Assembly (NCBI RefSeq): GCF_014333525.1
Contig: NZ_JACSCX010000010.1
Location: forward strand, 1 to 64,000
Direction: 5' to 3'
Origin: Hymenobacter puniceus
Lineage (GTDB): Bacteria > Bacteroidota > Bacteroidia > Cytophagales > Hymenobacteraceae
Length of the DNA: 64,000 bases
The notes under the pieces are model-generated. The model had not been told where the DNA came from and searched no databases. It was given only the letters and a program-made list of their open reading frames with translations. The translations under genes and the position numbers were made by a program. Numbering within the stretch: position 1 is the first letter of the stretch; each line of letters opens with the position of its first letter. Positions 34,363 to 42,100 of the stretch are shown here, piece by piece.

Positions 34363-35518
34363 GCTGGGCGAACGTGTGGTTGGTCCGGACGAGGCGGCGC
34401 AGCAGTGGGCTGGCGCGGTAGCGGTCCTCGTGGTAGTCGGCGTAGAGGTCGTCGAGGGTGGTCAGCACGTTCTGCAGGCCCAGCTCATCGGCCCAGGCCA
34501 GCAGCCCTTTGGGGTAGTTTACGCCCTTGGTCATGGCCAGCTCCAGGTCTTGGCGGGAAGCCACGTTGAGGGCCAGCGCGTCGGCGGCTTCGTTGATGAG
34601 CATGGCCAGCACGCGCTGCACGATGTGGCGGCCCAGAGCTTCGTCGCGGGTGGGCTCGGGCGGGGTGGCGCCGTCGCGGTAGTCGTAGAAGCCGCGGCCC
34701 GATTTACGGCCGTAGTAGCCAGCCTCGAACAGGCGTTTCTGGGTGAAGCTGGGCTTGTAGCGCGGGTCGAAGAAGAACGAGGTAAACACCGACTCTGTGA
34801 CGCGGTAGTTGACGTCGTGGCCAATGAAATCCATTAGTGCAAACGGCCCCATGCGGAAGCCGCCCAGCTCGGTCAGGGCCCAGTCGATGGTGGCCATATC
34901 GGCCACGCCTTCTTCCAGCAGCCGGATGGCCTCGCCGTAGAAGGGTCGCGCTACACGGTTCACGATGAAGCCCGGCGTGTCTTTGCACAGCACCGGCAGC
35001 TTGCCCCAGCTCTGCACCAGTTGGCGGATTTCCTCGGCCAGCCCGGCGCGGGTCTGCACCGCCGGAATAATTTCCACCAGCTGCATCAGCGGGGCCGGGT
35101 TGAAGAAATGGATGCCGATAAACCGCTCGGGCCGCTGGCAGGCCGCCGCAATGCTGGCAATCGACAGCGAGGACGTATTGGAGGCCAGCACGCATTCAGG
35201 CGTCACCACCAGCTCCACTTCTCGGAACAGTTGCTGCTTCACGCCCAGGTCTTCCACAATGGCTTCCAGCACCAGTCCGCAGTCAGCAAACAGGTTGATA
35301 TCAGTGGTGGGCTGCACGCGGGCCGCGGCGGCTTCGGCGGCCTCCGGGGTGATTTTACCTTTCTCCGCCAGCTTCTGCAAGCCGCCGCGGATGCCGGCCA
35401 CGGCCCGTTCCAGCGCGGCCGTGTTCTGGTCGAGCAGGCGCACCGGGTGGCCGGCCTGAGCCACCACCTGCGCAATTCCCGCCCCCATAGCCCCGCTCCC
35501 GATAATTCCGATGGTCAT
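34343..35518 (-). CDS. paaH: 3-hydroxyadipyl-CoA dehydrogenase PaaH
   Basis: It oxidises 3-hydroxyadipyl-CoA to 3-oxoadipyl-CoA with NAD. The 391-aa protein begins MTIGIIGSGAMGAGIAQ (Rossmann glycines at 7-12). It has the catalytic His region GIHFFNPAPLMQLVEII and the C-terminal dimer domain twice (GPFALMDFIGHDVNY and a later partial repeat). E. coli PaaH is longer. Start ATG 35518: the bases just before it are a short-word repeat, not a ribosome binding site. Confidence 0.94.
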   Translation of the reverse strand: MTIGIIGSGAMGAGIAQVVAQAGHPVRLLDQNTAALERAVAGIRGGLQKLAEKGKITPEAAEAAAARVQPTTDINLFADCGLVLEAIVEDLGVKQQLFREVELVVTPECVLASNTSSLSIASIAAACQRPERFIGIHFFNPAPLMQLVEIIPAVQTRAGLAEEIRQLVQSWGKLPVLCKDTPGFIVNRVARPFYGEAIRLLEEGVADMATIDWALTELGGFRMGPFALMDFIGHDVNYRVTESVFTSFFFDPRYKPSFTQKRLFEAGYYGRKSGRGFYDYRDGATPPEPTRDEALGRHIVQRVLAMLINEAADALALNVASRQDLELAMTKGVNYPKGLLAWADELGLQNVLTTLDDLYADYHEDRYRASPLLRRLVRTNHTFAQHEPAAR

Positions 35519-35521
35519 TCT

Positions 35522-35555
35522 TTTAGTGCTTAGTGCCTTGTACTTGGTGCTTAGG
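35522..35555. repeat. Short-word repeat upstream of paaH
   Basis: AGTGCTTAGTGCCTTGTACT and GGTGCTTAGG are tandem variants of the word AGTGCTT, starting 4 bp before the paaH start codon. The same words are found before paaE (40775-40875) and paaB (38385-38397). Confidence 0.7.
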
Positions 35556-35556
35556 T

Positions 35557-35706
35557 GAACGTCATGCTGAGCTTGCCGAAGCATCTCGCGTGCTGACGTT
35601 GCTATAGTAATCAGATGGTACCCGCTCCGTAGCCCAGGGTTTAAACCCTGGGCTAGTGAAGCAACGTCAGCACGCGAGATGCTTCGACAAGCTCAGCATG
35701 ACGTTC
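35557..35706. repeat. Dispersed palindromic element with long core
   Basis: The arms GAACGTCATGCTGAGCTTGC and complement frame a core with CGCTCCGTAGCCCAGGGTTT and AAACCCTGGGCTAGTGAAGC. The core equals that of the copy at 19846-20014 in the opposite orientation. Confidence 0.92.
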
Positions 35707-35720
35707 TTTTCTGCTCAGAA

Positions 35721-36506
35721 TTACTGCCCCGTAAACGTCGGCTGGCGCTTTTCCATGAAGGCCGAGACGCCCTCTTTGTAGTCGGCGGTGCTGCCGGCGC
35801 GCAGCTGGTAGTCGGCTTCGGCGCGCAGCTGCTGGGTGAGGGTGTTGGAGAAGGTACCGTTGAGCAGCTGCTTGGTGTAGGCGAGGCCCTTGGTGGGCAT
35901 GGCGGCCAGCTTGCGCACCAGCACGTCTACTTCGGCGTCGAACTGGTCGTCAGCAAACGTCTTGTAGATCATGCCCATCTGCACGGCTTCCGGGGCCGAT
36001 ACTTTGTCGCCGGTCATCATCAGGGCGGTGGCGCGCTGCAGGCCAACGAGGCGGGGCAGGAAGTAGGTGCCGGCGCTGTCCGGAATCAGCCCGATTTTGC
36101 TGAACGCCTGAATGAACGAGGCCGACTCGCGGGCCACCACAATGTCGCAGGCCAGGGCCAGGTTAGCGCCCGCGCCGGCAGCCACGCCATTCACGGCGGC
36201 CACTACCGGCTTGTCCAGGGCCCGAATCAGCTCCACGATGGGGTTGTAGAGCTTCTCCACAATCTCGGCTACCTCGGGGCTGTCGGGGCCGGTAATTTCC
36301 GCCAGATCCTGGCCGGCGCAGAAGGCTTTGCCGGTGCCGGTGAGCAGCACGGCGCGCACTTCGGGGTTCTGCTGGCACTCGCGCAGCCGCTGCTGCAAAG
36401 CCAGCGCCACTTCCTTGTTGACGCTGTTGAACACCTGCGGCCGGTTGAAGCGGATGGTAGCCACGCCGGCTTCGAGGGAGAAGAGTAGGGAGGAAGTTTC
36501 GGACAT
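35721..36506 (-). CDS. paaG: 2-(1,2-epoxy-1,2-dihydrophenyl)acetyl-CoA isomerase PaaG
   Basis: PaaG turns the ring-epoxide into oxepin-CoA. The 261-aa crotonase-fold protein has FCAGQDLAEI (about residues 60-70), VNGVAAGAGANLALACD (oxyanion-hole helix, about 103-119) and the C-terminal YKEGVSAFMEKRQPTFTG, typical of PaaG. ATG 36506 gives MSETSSLLFSLEAG. It lies between paaD and paaH, separated from both by palindromes. Confidence 0.92.
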   Translation of the reverse strand: MSETSSLLFSLEAGVATIRFNRPQVFNSVNKEVALALQQRLRECQQNPEVRAVLLTGTGKAFCAGQDLAEITGPDSPEVAEIVEKLYNPIVELIRALDKPVVAAVNGVAAGAGANLALACDIVVARESASFIQAFSKIGLIPDSAGTYFLPRLVGLQRATALMMTGDKVSAPEAVQMGMIYKTFADDQFDAEVDVLVRKLAAMPTKGLAYTKQLLNGTFSNTLTQQLRAEADYQLRAGSTADYKEGVSAFMEKRQPTFTGQ

Positions 36507-36540
36507 AGTTCGGGAGTAGGGTGGGACAGGATGAAAAACG

Positions 36541-36653
36541 GCCGTCATGCTGAGCGCAGCCGGAGGCGAAGTCGAAGCATCTCGCGTGCTGACGTTGAAT
36601 TACCGTTGCAACGTCAGCACGCGAGATGCTTCGGCAAGCTCAGCATGACGTTC
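36541..36653. repeat. Dispersed palindromic element between paaD and paaG
   Basis: GCCGTCATGCTGAG..GAAGCATCTCGCGTGCTGAC at the left and its complement at the right, with loop GTTGAATTACCGTTGCAAC. Confidence 0.92.
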
Positions 36654-36667
36654 TTATACCAGTTGCA

Positions 36668-37189
36668 TCACGCGTGGCACTTGAAGTAGTCGAAGGGCTC
36701 CAGGCAGTCGTCGCACTGGTAGTGGGCTTTGCAGGCGGTGGAGCCGAACTGGCTGACCAAGTGGGTGTGGGTGGACTTGCAGAGTGGGCAGCGTACGGCT
36801 GTATCGGCCCCGAACAGGTTGAGGACGTGGCCGGTAGCGGTGCCATCCACGGGCGGGGCAATGCCGTAGTCTTCTAGCTTCTGGCGGCCGGCCTGGCTCA
36901 TCCAGTCGGTGGTCCAGGCGGGGCTGAGCTGGTTGTGGATGTGCACCTGCGTGATACCCTCGGCCAGCAGCCGCAGCCGGATTTCGGTGGCAATGACGTT
37001 CATGGCCGGGCAGCCTGAGTAGGTGGGCGTGATAGTGATGTGCACCTGCCCATCGTCGTCCACCCGCACCCCGCGCACGATGCCCAGATCCAGGATGCTG
37101 AGCACCGGCACCTCAGGGTCGGAAACCTCTTCCAGCAGCTGCCATATTTTGGCTGTTAGCTGTTGGCTGTTAGCTGTTAGCTCGTTCAT
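36668..37189 (-). CDS. paaD: Phenylacetyl-CoA epoxidase subunit PaaD
   Basis: PaaD is needed for maturation of the epoxidase. The 173-aa protein has the DUF59/MIP18 domain (SDPEVPVLSILDLGIVR, TPTYSGCPAMNVI) and a C-terminal zinc-ribbon-like part with CPLC, CKAHYQCDDC and a final CH. Codons 4-13 (LTANSQQLTA) are encoded by the short-word repeat at 37151-37283, so the repeat has replaced or extended the natural N-terminus. No later start before the domain is available. Confidence 0.94.
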   Translation of the reverse strand: MNELTANSQQLTAKIWQLLEEVSDPEVPVLSILDLGIVRGVRVDDDGQVHITITPTYSGCPAMNVIATEIRLRLLAEGITQVHIHNQLSPAWTTDWMSQAGRQKLEDYGIAPPVDGTATGHVLNLFGADTAVRCPLCKSTHTHLVSQFGSTACKAHYQCDDCLEPFDYFKCHA

Positions 37190-37283
37190 AAACGTATTCC
37201 TGACAATCGGATGCTGATGGATATCGGCTGCTATTCGGGTGAGCCAAGGCTAATAGCGAATAGCCAGCAGCTAACAGCCAGCA
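37151..37283. repeat. Short-word palindrome spanning the paaD start
   Basis: TGGCTGTTAGCTGTTGGCTG and more copies of GCTGTTAG at the left, and GCTAATAGCGAATAGCCAGC, AGCTAACAGCC at the right. The left part is inside the paaD reading frame. Confidence 0.85.
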
Positions 37284-37288
37284 AGACG

Positions 37289-38089
37289 CTACCACTGCAT
37301 GCCCGGGTACGTGCGCTGCATGTACTGCAGCTCGGCCAGCAGGTAGCCCAGGTGCTCGGAGTGGCGGCCGTCTTTGCCGCCTTGCTGGGCAAACACGTTT
37401 TCCGGCACGGGCAGCGTGGCTTCCTCGAATACGCGCGCGACGTGAGTGTTTATCTGCTGCTGCAACGGAGCGTAGTCGGGCACGAGGCCGGCGGCCTGCA
37501 GGGCTTGCTCGGTGGCGGTAGGCGTGGTCAGCTCGCCGCCGAAGCGCCACAGGTTGCGGATGGCCTTCTCGATGCGCCGCCGGCTCTCGTCTGTACCGTC
37601 GCCGAGGCGAATCACCCACTCCGAGCTCCACTTGATGTGGTAGGCTGCCTCCTTCACCGATTTCTCGGCAATGGCTGCCAAGTGGGCGTCGGGGCCCAGC
37701 TGCAGCTGGAGCAGCAGGTGGTAGTGGAAGGCATCGTAGATGAACTGCCGCACGATGGTGTGGGCGAAGTCCTGGTTGGGCTGCTCCACCAGCAGCGGGT
37801 TGCGGTACTCCACGGCGGGCCGCAGGTAGGCCAGGTCGTCTTCGGTGCGGCCCTGGCCTTCCAGCTCGGCGGCGTACTGGTAGTAGCTGCGGGCCTCGCC
37901 CAGCAAATCCAGCGCAATGTTGGCCATGGCCAGATCCTGCTCCAGAATGGGGCCGTGGCCGCACCACTCGCTCAGGCGGTGGGCCAGAATCAGGCTGGTA
38001 TCGGCCAGCTGCAGCACGAAGGGCAGCATTCGACGCTGCGTTTCGGTGACAGTGGCCAGGGCCGTCGTGGGCGTGAAGTCGTCCGTCAT
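37289..38089 (-). CDS. paaC: Phenylacetyl-CoA epoxidase subunit PaaC
   Basis: PaaC is the non-catalytic structural partner of PaaA in the di-iron epoxidase. The 266-aa ferritin-like helical protein has LQLADTSLILAHRLSEWCGHGPILEQDLAMANIALD-type N-terminal helices and AYHIKWSSEWVIRLGDGTDES in the centre, as in known PaaC. The start is 3 bp from the paaB stop. Confidence 0.95.
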   Translation of the reverse strand: MTDDFTPTTALATVTETQRRMLPFVLQLADTSLILAHRLSEWCGHGPILEQDLAMANIALDLLGEARSYYQYAAELEGQGRTEDDLAYLRPAVEYRNPLLVEQPNQDFAHTIVRQFIYDAFHYHLLLQLQLGPDAHLAAIAEKSVKEAAYHIKWSSEWVIRLGDGTDESRRRIEKAIRNLWRFGGELTTPTATEQALQAAGLVPDYAPLQQQINTHVARVFEEATLPVPENVFAQQGGKDGRHSEHLGYLLAELQYMQRTYPGMQW

Positions 38090-38092
38090 CGG

Positions 38093-38380
38093 TTACATGT
38101 GCTTGATGGAATCCGGCACCTGGTAGAAGGTCGGATGGCGGTAGATTTTGTCGTTGGCGGGCTCGTAGAAGGCAGCCGCATCGTCGGGGTTGGAGGCGTG
38201 CACGTGCGTGCTTTCCACCACCCAGATGCTCACGCCTTCGAGGCGGCGCGTGTACACGTCGCGGGCGTTCTGGATGGCCATGGTGGCATCGGCGGCGTGG
38301 AGGCTGCCCACGTGCTTATGGTCGAGGCCCTGTTTGCTGCGGATGAAAACTTCCCACAGCGGCCATTCTTGTTGCGTCAT
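38093..38380 (-). CDS. paaB: Phenylacetyl-CoA epoxidase subunit PaaB
   Basis: The small (95 aa) bridging subunit of the epoxidase. It begins MTQQEWPLWEVFIRSKQGL with the expected HVGSLHAADA and ARDVYTRRLEG motifs. It is tightly coupled to paaC (3 bp) and preceded by a perfect palindrome that separates it from paaA. Confidence 0.95.
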   Translation of the reverse strand: MTQQEWPLWEVFIRSKQGLDHKHVGSLHAADATMAIQNARDVYTRRLEGVSIWVVESTHVHASNPDDAAAFYEPANDKIYRHPTFYQVPDSIKHM

Positions 38381-38395
38381 ATTCTAGTGCTTAGT

Positions 38396-38498
38396 AGCAC
38401 GTCATGCTGAGCTTGTCGAAGCATCTCGCGTGCTGACGTCGGATTACTATTGCAACGTCAGCACGCGAGATGCTTCGACAAGCTCAGCATGACGTGCT
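38396..38498. repeat. Dispersed palindromic element, perfect 43-bp arms
   Basis: The left arm 38396-38438 and the right arm 38456-38498 are exact reverse complements over all 43 bases, with a 17-nt loop containing GGATTACTATTGCA. The outer bases AGCACG/CGTGCT are unlike other copies yet match each other. Confidence 0.97.
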
Positions 38499-38517
38499 TG
38501 ACAATTGAAGTTCAGAC

Positions 38518-39474
38518 CTAAGCGGCCGACTTGGCCAGCTCGCGGCCGGCGCGTTTGGCGGCGTGGGCCAGGGCGGCTTCGCGCACCCAGGCGCCTTCTT
38601 CCCAGGCATCTACGCGGGCCTGCAGGCGCTCCTGGTTGCAGAGGCCGTTGCCTTTCACCACGTTCCAGAACTCCTCCCAGTTCACCTCACCGAAATCGTA
38701 GGCCTGGCGCTCCTCGTTCCAGCGCACCTTCTCATCGGGCACCGTGAGGCCCAGGAACTCGGCCTGAGGCACCATCATGTCCACGAATTTCTGGCGCAGC
38801 TCGTCGTTGGTGAAGCGCTTGATGCGCCACTTCATGCTTTGCTCGGTGTTGGGCGAGTCGGCATCCTTGGGGCCGAACATCATCAGGGTAGGCCACCACC
38901 AGCGGTTGAGGGCCTCCTGGGCCATGGCTTTCTGCTCGGGCGCGCCTTCGCACAGGGTCTGCATAATCTCGAAGCCCTGGCGCTGGTGGAAGCTTTCCTC
39001 CTTGCACACGCGCACCATGGCGCGGGCGTAGGGACCGTAGCTGGTGCGGCACAGCGGCACCTGGTTCAGAATGGCGGCCCCATCCACCAGCCAGCCCACG
39101 CAGCCCATATCGGCCCAACTCAGGGTAGGGTAGTTGAAGATGCTGCTGTATTTGGCCTTGCCCGAGTGCAGGTCGGCCAGCATCTGGTCGCGGGTAGTGC
39201 CCAGGGTTTCGGCGGCCGAGTAGAGGTAGAGGCCGTGGCCGGCTTCGTCCTGCACCTTGGCCAGCAGAATGGATTTGCGCTTCAGCGAAGGGGCACGGGT
39301 AATCCAGTTGCCTTCGGGCAGCATGCCTACCAGCTCGGAGTGCGCGTGCTGCGAAATCTGCCGGATCAGCGTCTTACGGTACGCCTCGGGCATCCAGTCC
39401 TTGGGCTCGATGCGCACATCGGCATCAATGCGGGCCTGAAACTGTTCTTCCTGGGTGAGTTCTAGGGTTTCCAT
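38518..39474 (-). CDS. paaA: Phenylacetyl-CoA epoxidase catalytic subunit PaaA
   Basis: PaaA holds the di-iron site that epoxidises the aromatic ring of phenylacetyl-CoA. The 318-aa protein has the family's [20 protein letters not shown] and the iron-binding [17 protein letters not shown] and [15 protein letters not shown] helices. The start ATG 39474 is followed upstream by a palindromic operator (39491-39512), so paaA is probably the first gene of the paaABCDG.. transcript. Confidence 0.96.
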   Translation of the reverse strand: METLELTQEEQFQARIDADVRIEPKDWMPEAYRKTLIRQISQHAHSELVGMLPEGNWITRAPSLKRKSILLAKVQDEAGHGLYLYSAAETLGTTRDQMLADLHSGKAKYSSIFNYPTLSWADMGCVGWLVDGAAILNQVPLCRTSYGPYARAMVRVCKEESFHQRQGFEIMQTLCEGAPEQKAMAQEALNRWWWPTLMMFGPKDADSPNTEQSMKWRIKRFTNDELRQKFVDMMVPQAEFLGLTVPDEKVRWNEERQAYDFGEVNWEEFWNVVKGNGLCNQERLQARVDAWEEGAWVREAALAHAAKRAGRELAKSAA

Positions 39475-39490
39475 GCGCCTTCAACAAAGG

Positions 39491-39512
39491 TTAACTAACA
39501 ATCGTTAGTTAA
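39491..39512. promoter_or_regulatory. PaaR-like operator upstream of paaA
   Basis: TTAACTAAC and GTTAGTTAA are perfect 9-bp arms around AATC, ending 17 bp before the paaA start codon. The core CTAACAATCGTTAG is one base off the operator CNAACGNNCGTTNG that I recall for the TetR-type PaaR of Thermus. A related site lies before the tetR gene at 41593-41608. A TTTG-containing -7-like element overlaps it. Confidence 0.75.
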
Positions 39513-39554
39513 ATGTAAGGAAAAATTTGGGCTGCTGGCCTGCAGCATCTTAAA

Positions 39555-39673
39555 AGAACGTCATGCTGAGCGAAGCCGGAGGCGAAGTCGAAGCATCTCG
39601 CGTGCAGCAGTAATCAAATTAGTATTACAACGTCAGCACGCGAGATGCTTCGGCAAGCTCAGCATGACGTTCT
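39555..39673. repeat. Dispersed palindromic element between paaE and paaA
   Basis: AGAACGTCATGCTGAGCGAA at the left and CTCAGCATGACGTTCT at the right, with a loop of GCAGTAATCAAATTAGTATT. Confidence 0.9.
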
Positions 39674-39690
39674 ATTTACGAGGCCATCGA

Positions 39691-40770
39691 TTACTGGTCG
39701 AAATCCACCACTACGCGCTCCGAGGTGGGGCGGGCCTGGCAGCTGAGGACGTAGCCCTGGGCCACTTCCTTTTCGGAAAGCGAGTAGTTCACGTCCATTT
39801 CCACGGTGCCTTCGGTCACGCGGCAGCGGCAGGTGCTGCACATGCCGTTCTTGCACGAATACGGCGCGTCGGCCCCGGTTTCGAGCACGGCGTCCAGAAT
39901 CGTGTCGCCGTAGTACGACATTTCCAGCACGCGCTTCGTGCCTTCCAGCTGCACCGTTACTTGGCTGTGCTTGTCGTCGAGGCCGGCGGGGCGCTGGGCC
40001 TGGCGGGCGGCGGCTTTCTGGGCGCCGGCGGCCGGGGCAAACAGCTCAAAATGCACTTTCTCGGGCGCAACGCCGGCTTCCAGCAGCACGCTTTTCACCT
40101 CCAGAATCATCTCCTCGGGTCCGCACAGAAACACTTCGTCGATGTTCCGGGCCGGGATGATCTTATCTAAGAACACGCGGGCTTTGGCGCCGTCGATGCG
40201 GCCGAACAGCAGGTCGGTGTCGCCCTGCTCGCGGCTGAGCACGTGGTATACGCTCAGGCGCTGCAAAAAGCGGTTTTTCAGGCCCTCAATCTCCTCCTTG
40301 AAGATGATGGAATTACGGCCCCGGTTGCCGTAGATGAGTGTCACGCGGCTGTCGGGCTCGGTCAGCAACACCGTTTTCAGAATGGACAGCACCGGCGTGA
40401 TGCCCGAGCCGGCCGCGAACAGCACGTACTGCTTGGCCTGGTCGGCGTGCAACTCGGTGGTGAAATGGCCCATCGGCGGCATCACTTCCAGTTCGTCGCC
40501 CACGCGCAGCTGCTGCACCGCGTGGGTGGAAAAGCGCCCTTCCGGCACCTGCTTGATGGCCACGCGCCATTCGCCTTCCAGCGGGCTGCTGCAGATGGAG
40601 TAGCTGCGGCGCACTTCCTCGCCGTTCAGGTGCCGCCGAAACGTGAGGTACTGGCCCTGCCGGAACCGGAACGTGTCGCGCAGCTCGGCGGGCACGTCCA
40701 GGGCCACGCTCACGCAGTCGGGCGTTTCGCGGGTGATGCTCTTGACTTTAAGCGTATGAAAGCGGCTCAT
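39691..40770 (-). CDS. paaE: Phenylacetyl-CoA epoxidase reductase subunit PaaE
   Basis: PaaE passes electrons from NADPH to PaaA. The 359-aa protein has a ferredoxin-NADP reductase part (residues 1 to about 240, with RRSYSICSSP for flavin and FAAGSGITPVLSI for NADPH). A C-terminal plant-type 2Fe-2S ferredoxin follows, with cysteines in YSCKNGMCSTCRC and VLSCQAR. It lies downstream of tetR and upstream of the paaA operator, so it may belong to the tetR transcript. Confidence 0.95.
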   Translation of the reverse strand: MSRFHTLKVKSITRETPDCVSVALDVPAELRDTFRFRQGQYLTFRRHLNGEEVRRSYSICSSPLEGEWRVAIKQVPEGRFSTHAVQQLRVGDELEVMPPMGHFTTELHADQAKQYVLFAAGSGITPVLSILKTVLLTEPDSRVTLIYGNRGRNSIIFKEEIEGLKNRFLQRLSVYHVLSREQGDTDLLFGRIDGAKARVFLDKIIPARNIDEVFLCGPEEMILEVKSVLLEAGVAPEKVHFELFAPAAGAQKAAARQAQRPAGLDDKHSQVTVQLEGTKRVLEMSYYGDTILDAVLETGADAPYSCKNGMCSTCRCRVTEGTVEMDVNYSLSEKEVAQGYVLSCQARPTSERVVVDFDQ

Positions 40771-40774
40771 TTTT

Positions 40775-40875
40775 TTAGTGCTTCGTGCGTAGTGCTTGGT
40801 GCTTAATGACTGGGGCTTTGTCCGCTCTTATCTTCATTGCCAGAATGATCTAAGCACCAGGCACCAGGCACTAAG
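40775..40875. repeat. Short-word palindrome between tetR and paaE
   Basis: TTAGTGCTTCGTGCGTAGTG and CTTGGTGCTTA at the left mirror TAAGCACCAGGCACCAGGCA and CTAAG at the right. It starts 4 bp before the paaE start codon. Confidence 0.82.
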
Positions 40876-40877
40876 CC

Positions 40878-41468
40878 CTATAAATCCTGTTTCTTCAACC
40901 CCGACAGGAGCATGGTGATGATGTTTTCTTCGAGCTCTTCGGCCGTGACGCCGCGGCCCGGGCGGTACCACAGCTCCACCCAGCGCACCGCCGACAGAAT
41001 GGTAAACAGGGCCACCGACACGTTTACGGGCTGCAGCTCGCCGGCTTCGATGCCCTGCTCGATGAGGGCCGCGAAGCCTTTTTCGTAGTTTTTGCGGGCT
41101 TCCTTGAACTCGGTCAGGCGGGGCTCGGGCAGGTACTTCCAGTCGTTGTTGGCCACCGACACGGCCGCGCCGTCTTCCACCATCAGGCGGATGTGCAGCC
41201 GGATCAGGGCCTTGATCTTGTCGACGTACGAGGCTTCGGTGCGCTCGATCTCGGCCAGTTGCGAGATGTACGTATTGGATACGTGAAAGCAGATATGGTC
41301 CAGCAGTTCATCCTTGGAACTGATGTGGTTGTACATACTGGCTGCTTCCATGCCCACCTGCGCGCCCAATTCACGCATAGAAGCACCGCCGAAACCACGC
41401 GCCTTGAACAGCTTAGCGGCTTCCTCCAGAATTATCTGGCGTTTATTGGACTTTGTTTTTTTGGCCAT
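40878..41468 (-). CDS. TetR-family regulator of the paa cluster (PaaR-like)
   Basis: The 196-aa protein has an N-terminal TetR helix-turn-helix (about residues 10-60: QIILEEAAKLFKARGFGGAS, MRELGAQVGMEAASMYNHIS) and a helical ligand-binding domain. It probably represses paa genes until phenylacetyl-CoA appears, as TetR-type PaaR does elsewhere. The evidence is its place at the head of the cluster and matching operator-like sites before it and before paaA. ATG 41468 (MAKKTKSNKR) chosen. Confidence 0.88.
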   Translation of the reverse strand: MAKKTKSNKRQIILEEAAKLFKARGFGGASMRELGAQVGMEAASMYNHISSKDELLDHICFHVSNTYISQLAEIERTEASYVDKIKALIRLHIRLMVEDGAAVSVANNDWKYLPEPRLTEFKEARKNYEKGFAALIEQGIEAGELQPVNVSVALFTILSAVRWVELWYRPGRGVTAEELEENIITMLLSGLKKQDL

Positions 41469-41592
41469 TGAGCACTGAAACATTGCTTCGGGATAACCGC
41501 ATAGTGCATCCACCACTAATTGAGCAGCGGCCTAATTAGGTATCGAATCCTGATCTGCAAGGTGCTCAAAAGTACATAGCTCTAACCCACAA

Positions 41593-41608
41593 ACAAACAT
41601 TCGTTAGT
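41593..41608. promoter_or_regulatory. Operator-like site upstream of tetR
   Basis: ACAAAC, ATTC, GTTAGT: the arms match at five of six positions, and the core shares ACATTCGTTAG-like bases with the paaA operator. It lies 125 bp upstream of the tetR start and suggests autoregulation. Confidence 0.55.
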
Positions 41609-41920
41609 CATATCACATACAAAATTCCGGCTTTTATAAAATCTACAAAATCTATTAAAATCATGATAATCAGCACAATAATGGTATTTTATAAATATAA
41701 AGTGAGTGAATACTCACCAAAAAAGCAACTACTCACCATGCTCGACGCGAATCTTTGCTTAATATTGTTCCGGCTAACACACGGTGAATCCCCCCCACTG
41801 GGTGTTAGTAAATTCCCACACCCTGATTACCCGGATGTCCGCCCCACCCCATCCGGTTCCTGTTCACCGAAAACCGTAATCCCTGCTTAGCGGGTTGAGA
41901 CATGGTTATCGAATTTCTAC

Positions 41921-41965
41921 CCCGGCCGAAGTGGATTAATTTCCGCTTCGGCCGGGCTGTTTTTG
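41921..41965 (+). terminator. Terminator-like hairpin upstream of the response regulator
   Basis: CCCGGCCGAAG pairs with CTTCGGCCGGG, followed by TGTTTTT. It lies 136 bp before the regulator's start, so it could also be an attenuator in its leader. Confidence 0.7.
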
Positions 41966-42100
41966 GGCCTTTTGGCAGACTGGGTAGGCTATTGGTTGGC
42001 AGAATACTGGTTGCGGCTGGCAGCATACGTACCGGGCAAAATTCCGGGCCTATCAACTGGGCAGCTACCTTCGCGGCACCTCCCTCCTATCGCTCCGCCC

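Larger units (their letters stand above)
41469..42100. other. Intergenic region between tetR and the kdp response regulator
   Basis: The 632-bp region holds the operator-like site (41593-41608), a very AT-rich stretch (about 41630-41770) with AGTGAGTGAATACTCACC-type symmetry, and a terminator hairpin (41921-41965). No gene is supported. Confidence 0.5.

Noticed and set aside
36541-36653. Dispersed palindromes as ordinary terminators
   Set aside because: They lack T tracts, are too long, and stand between genes of one pathway on the same strand.
41663-41890. A 75-aa ORF in the AT-rich tetR-regulator gap
   Set aside because: No ribosome site or family pattern; composition changes abruptly inside the frame, and the region is better explained as regulatory.
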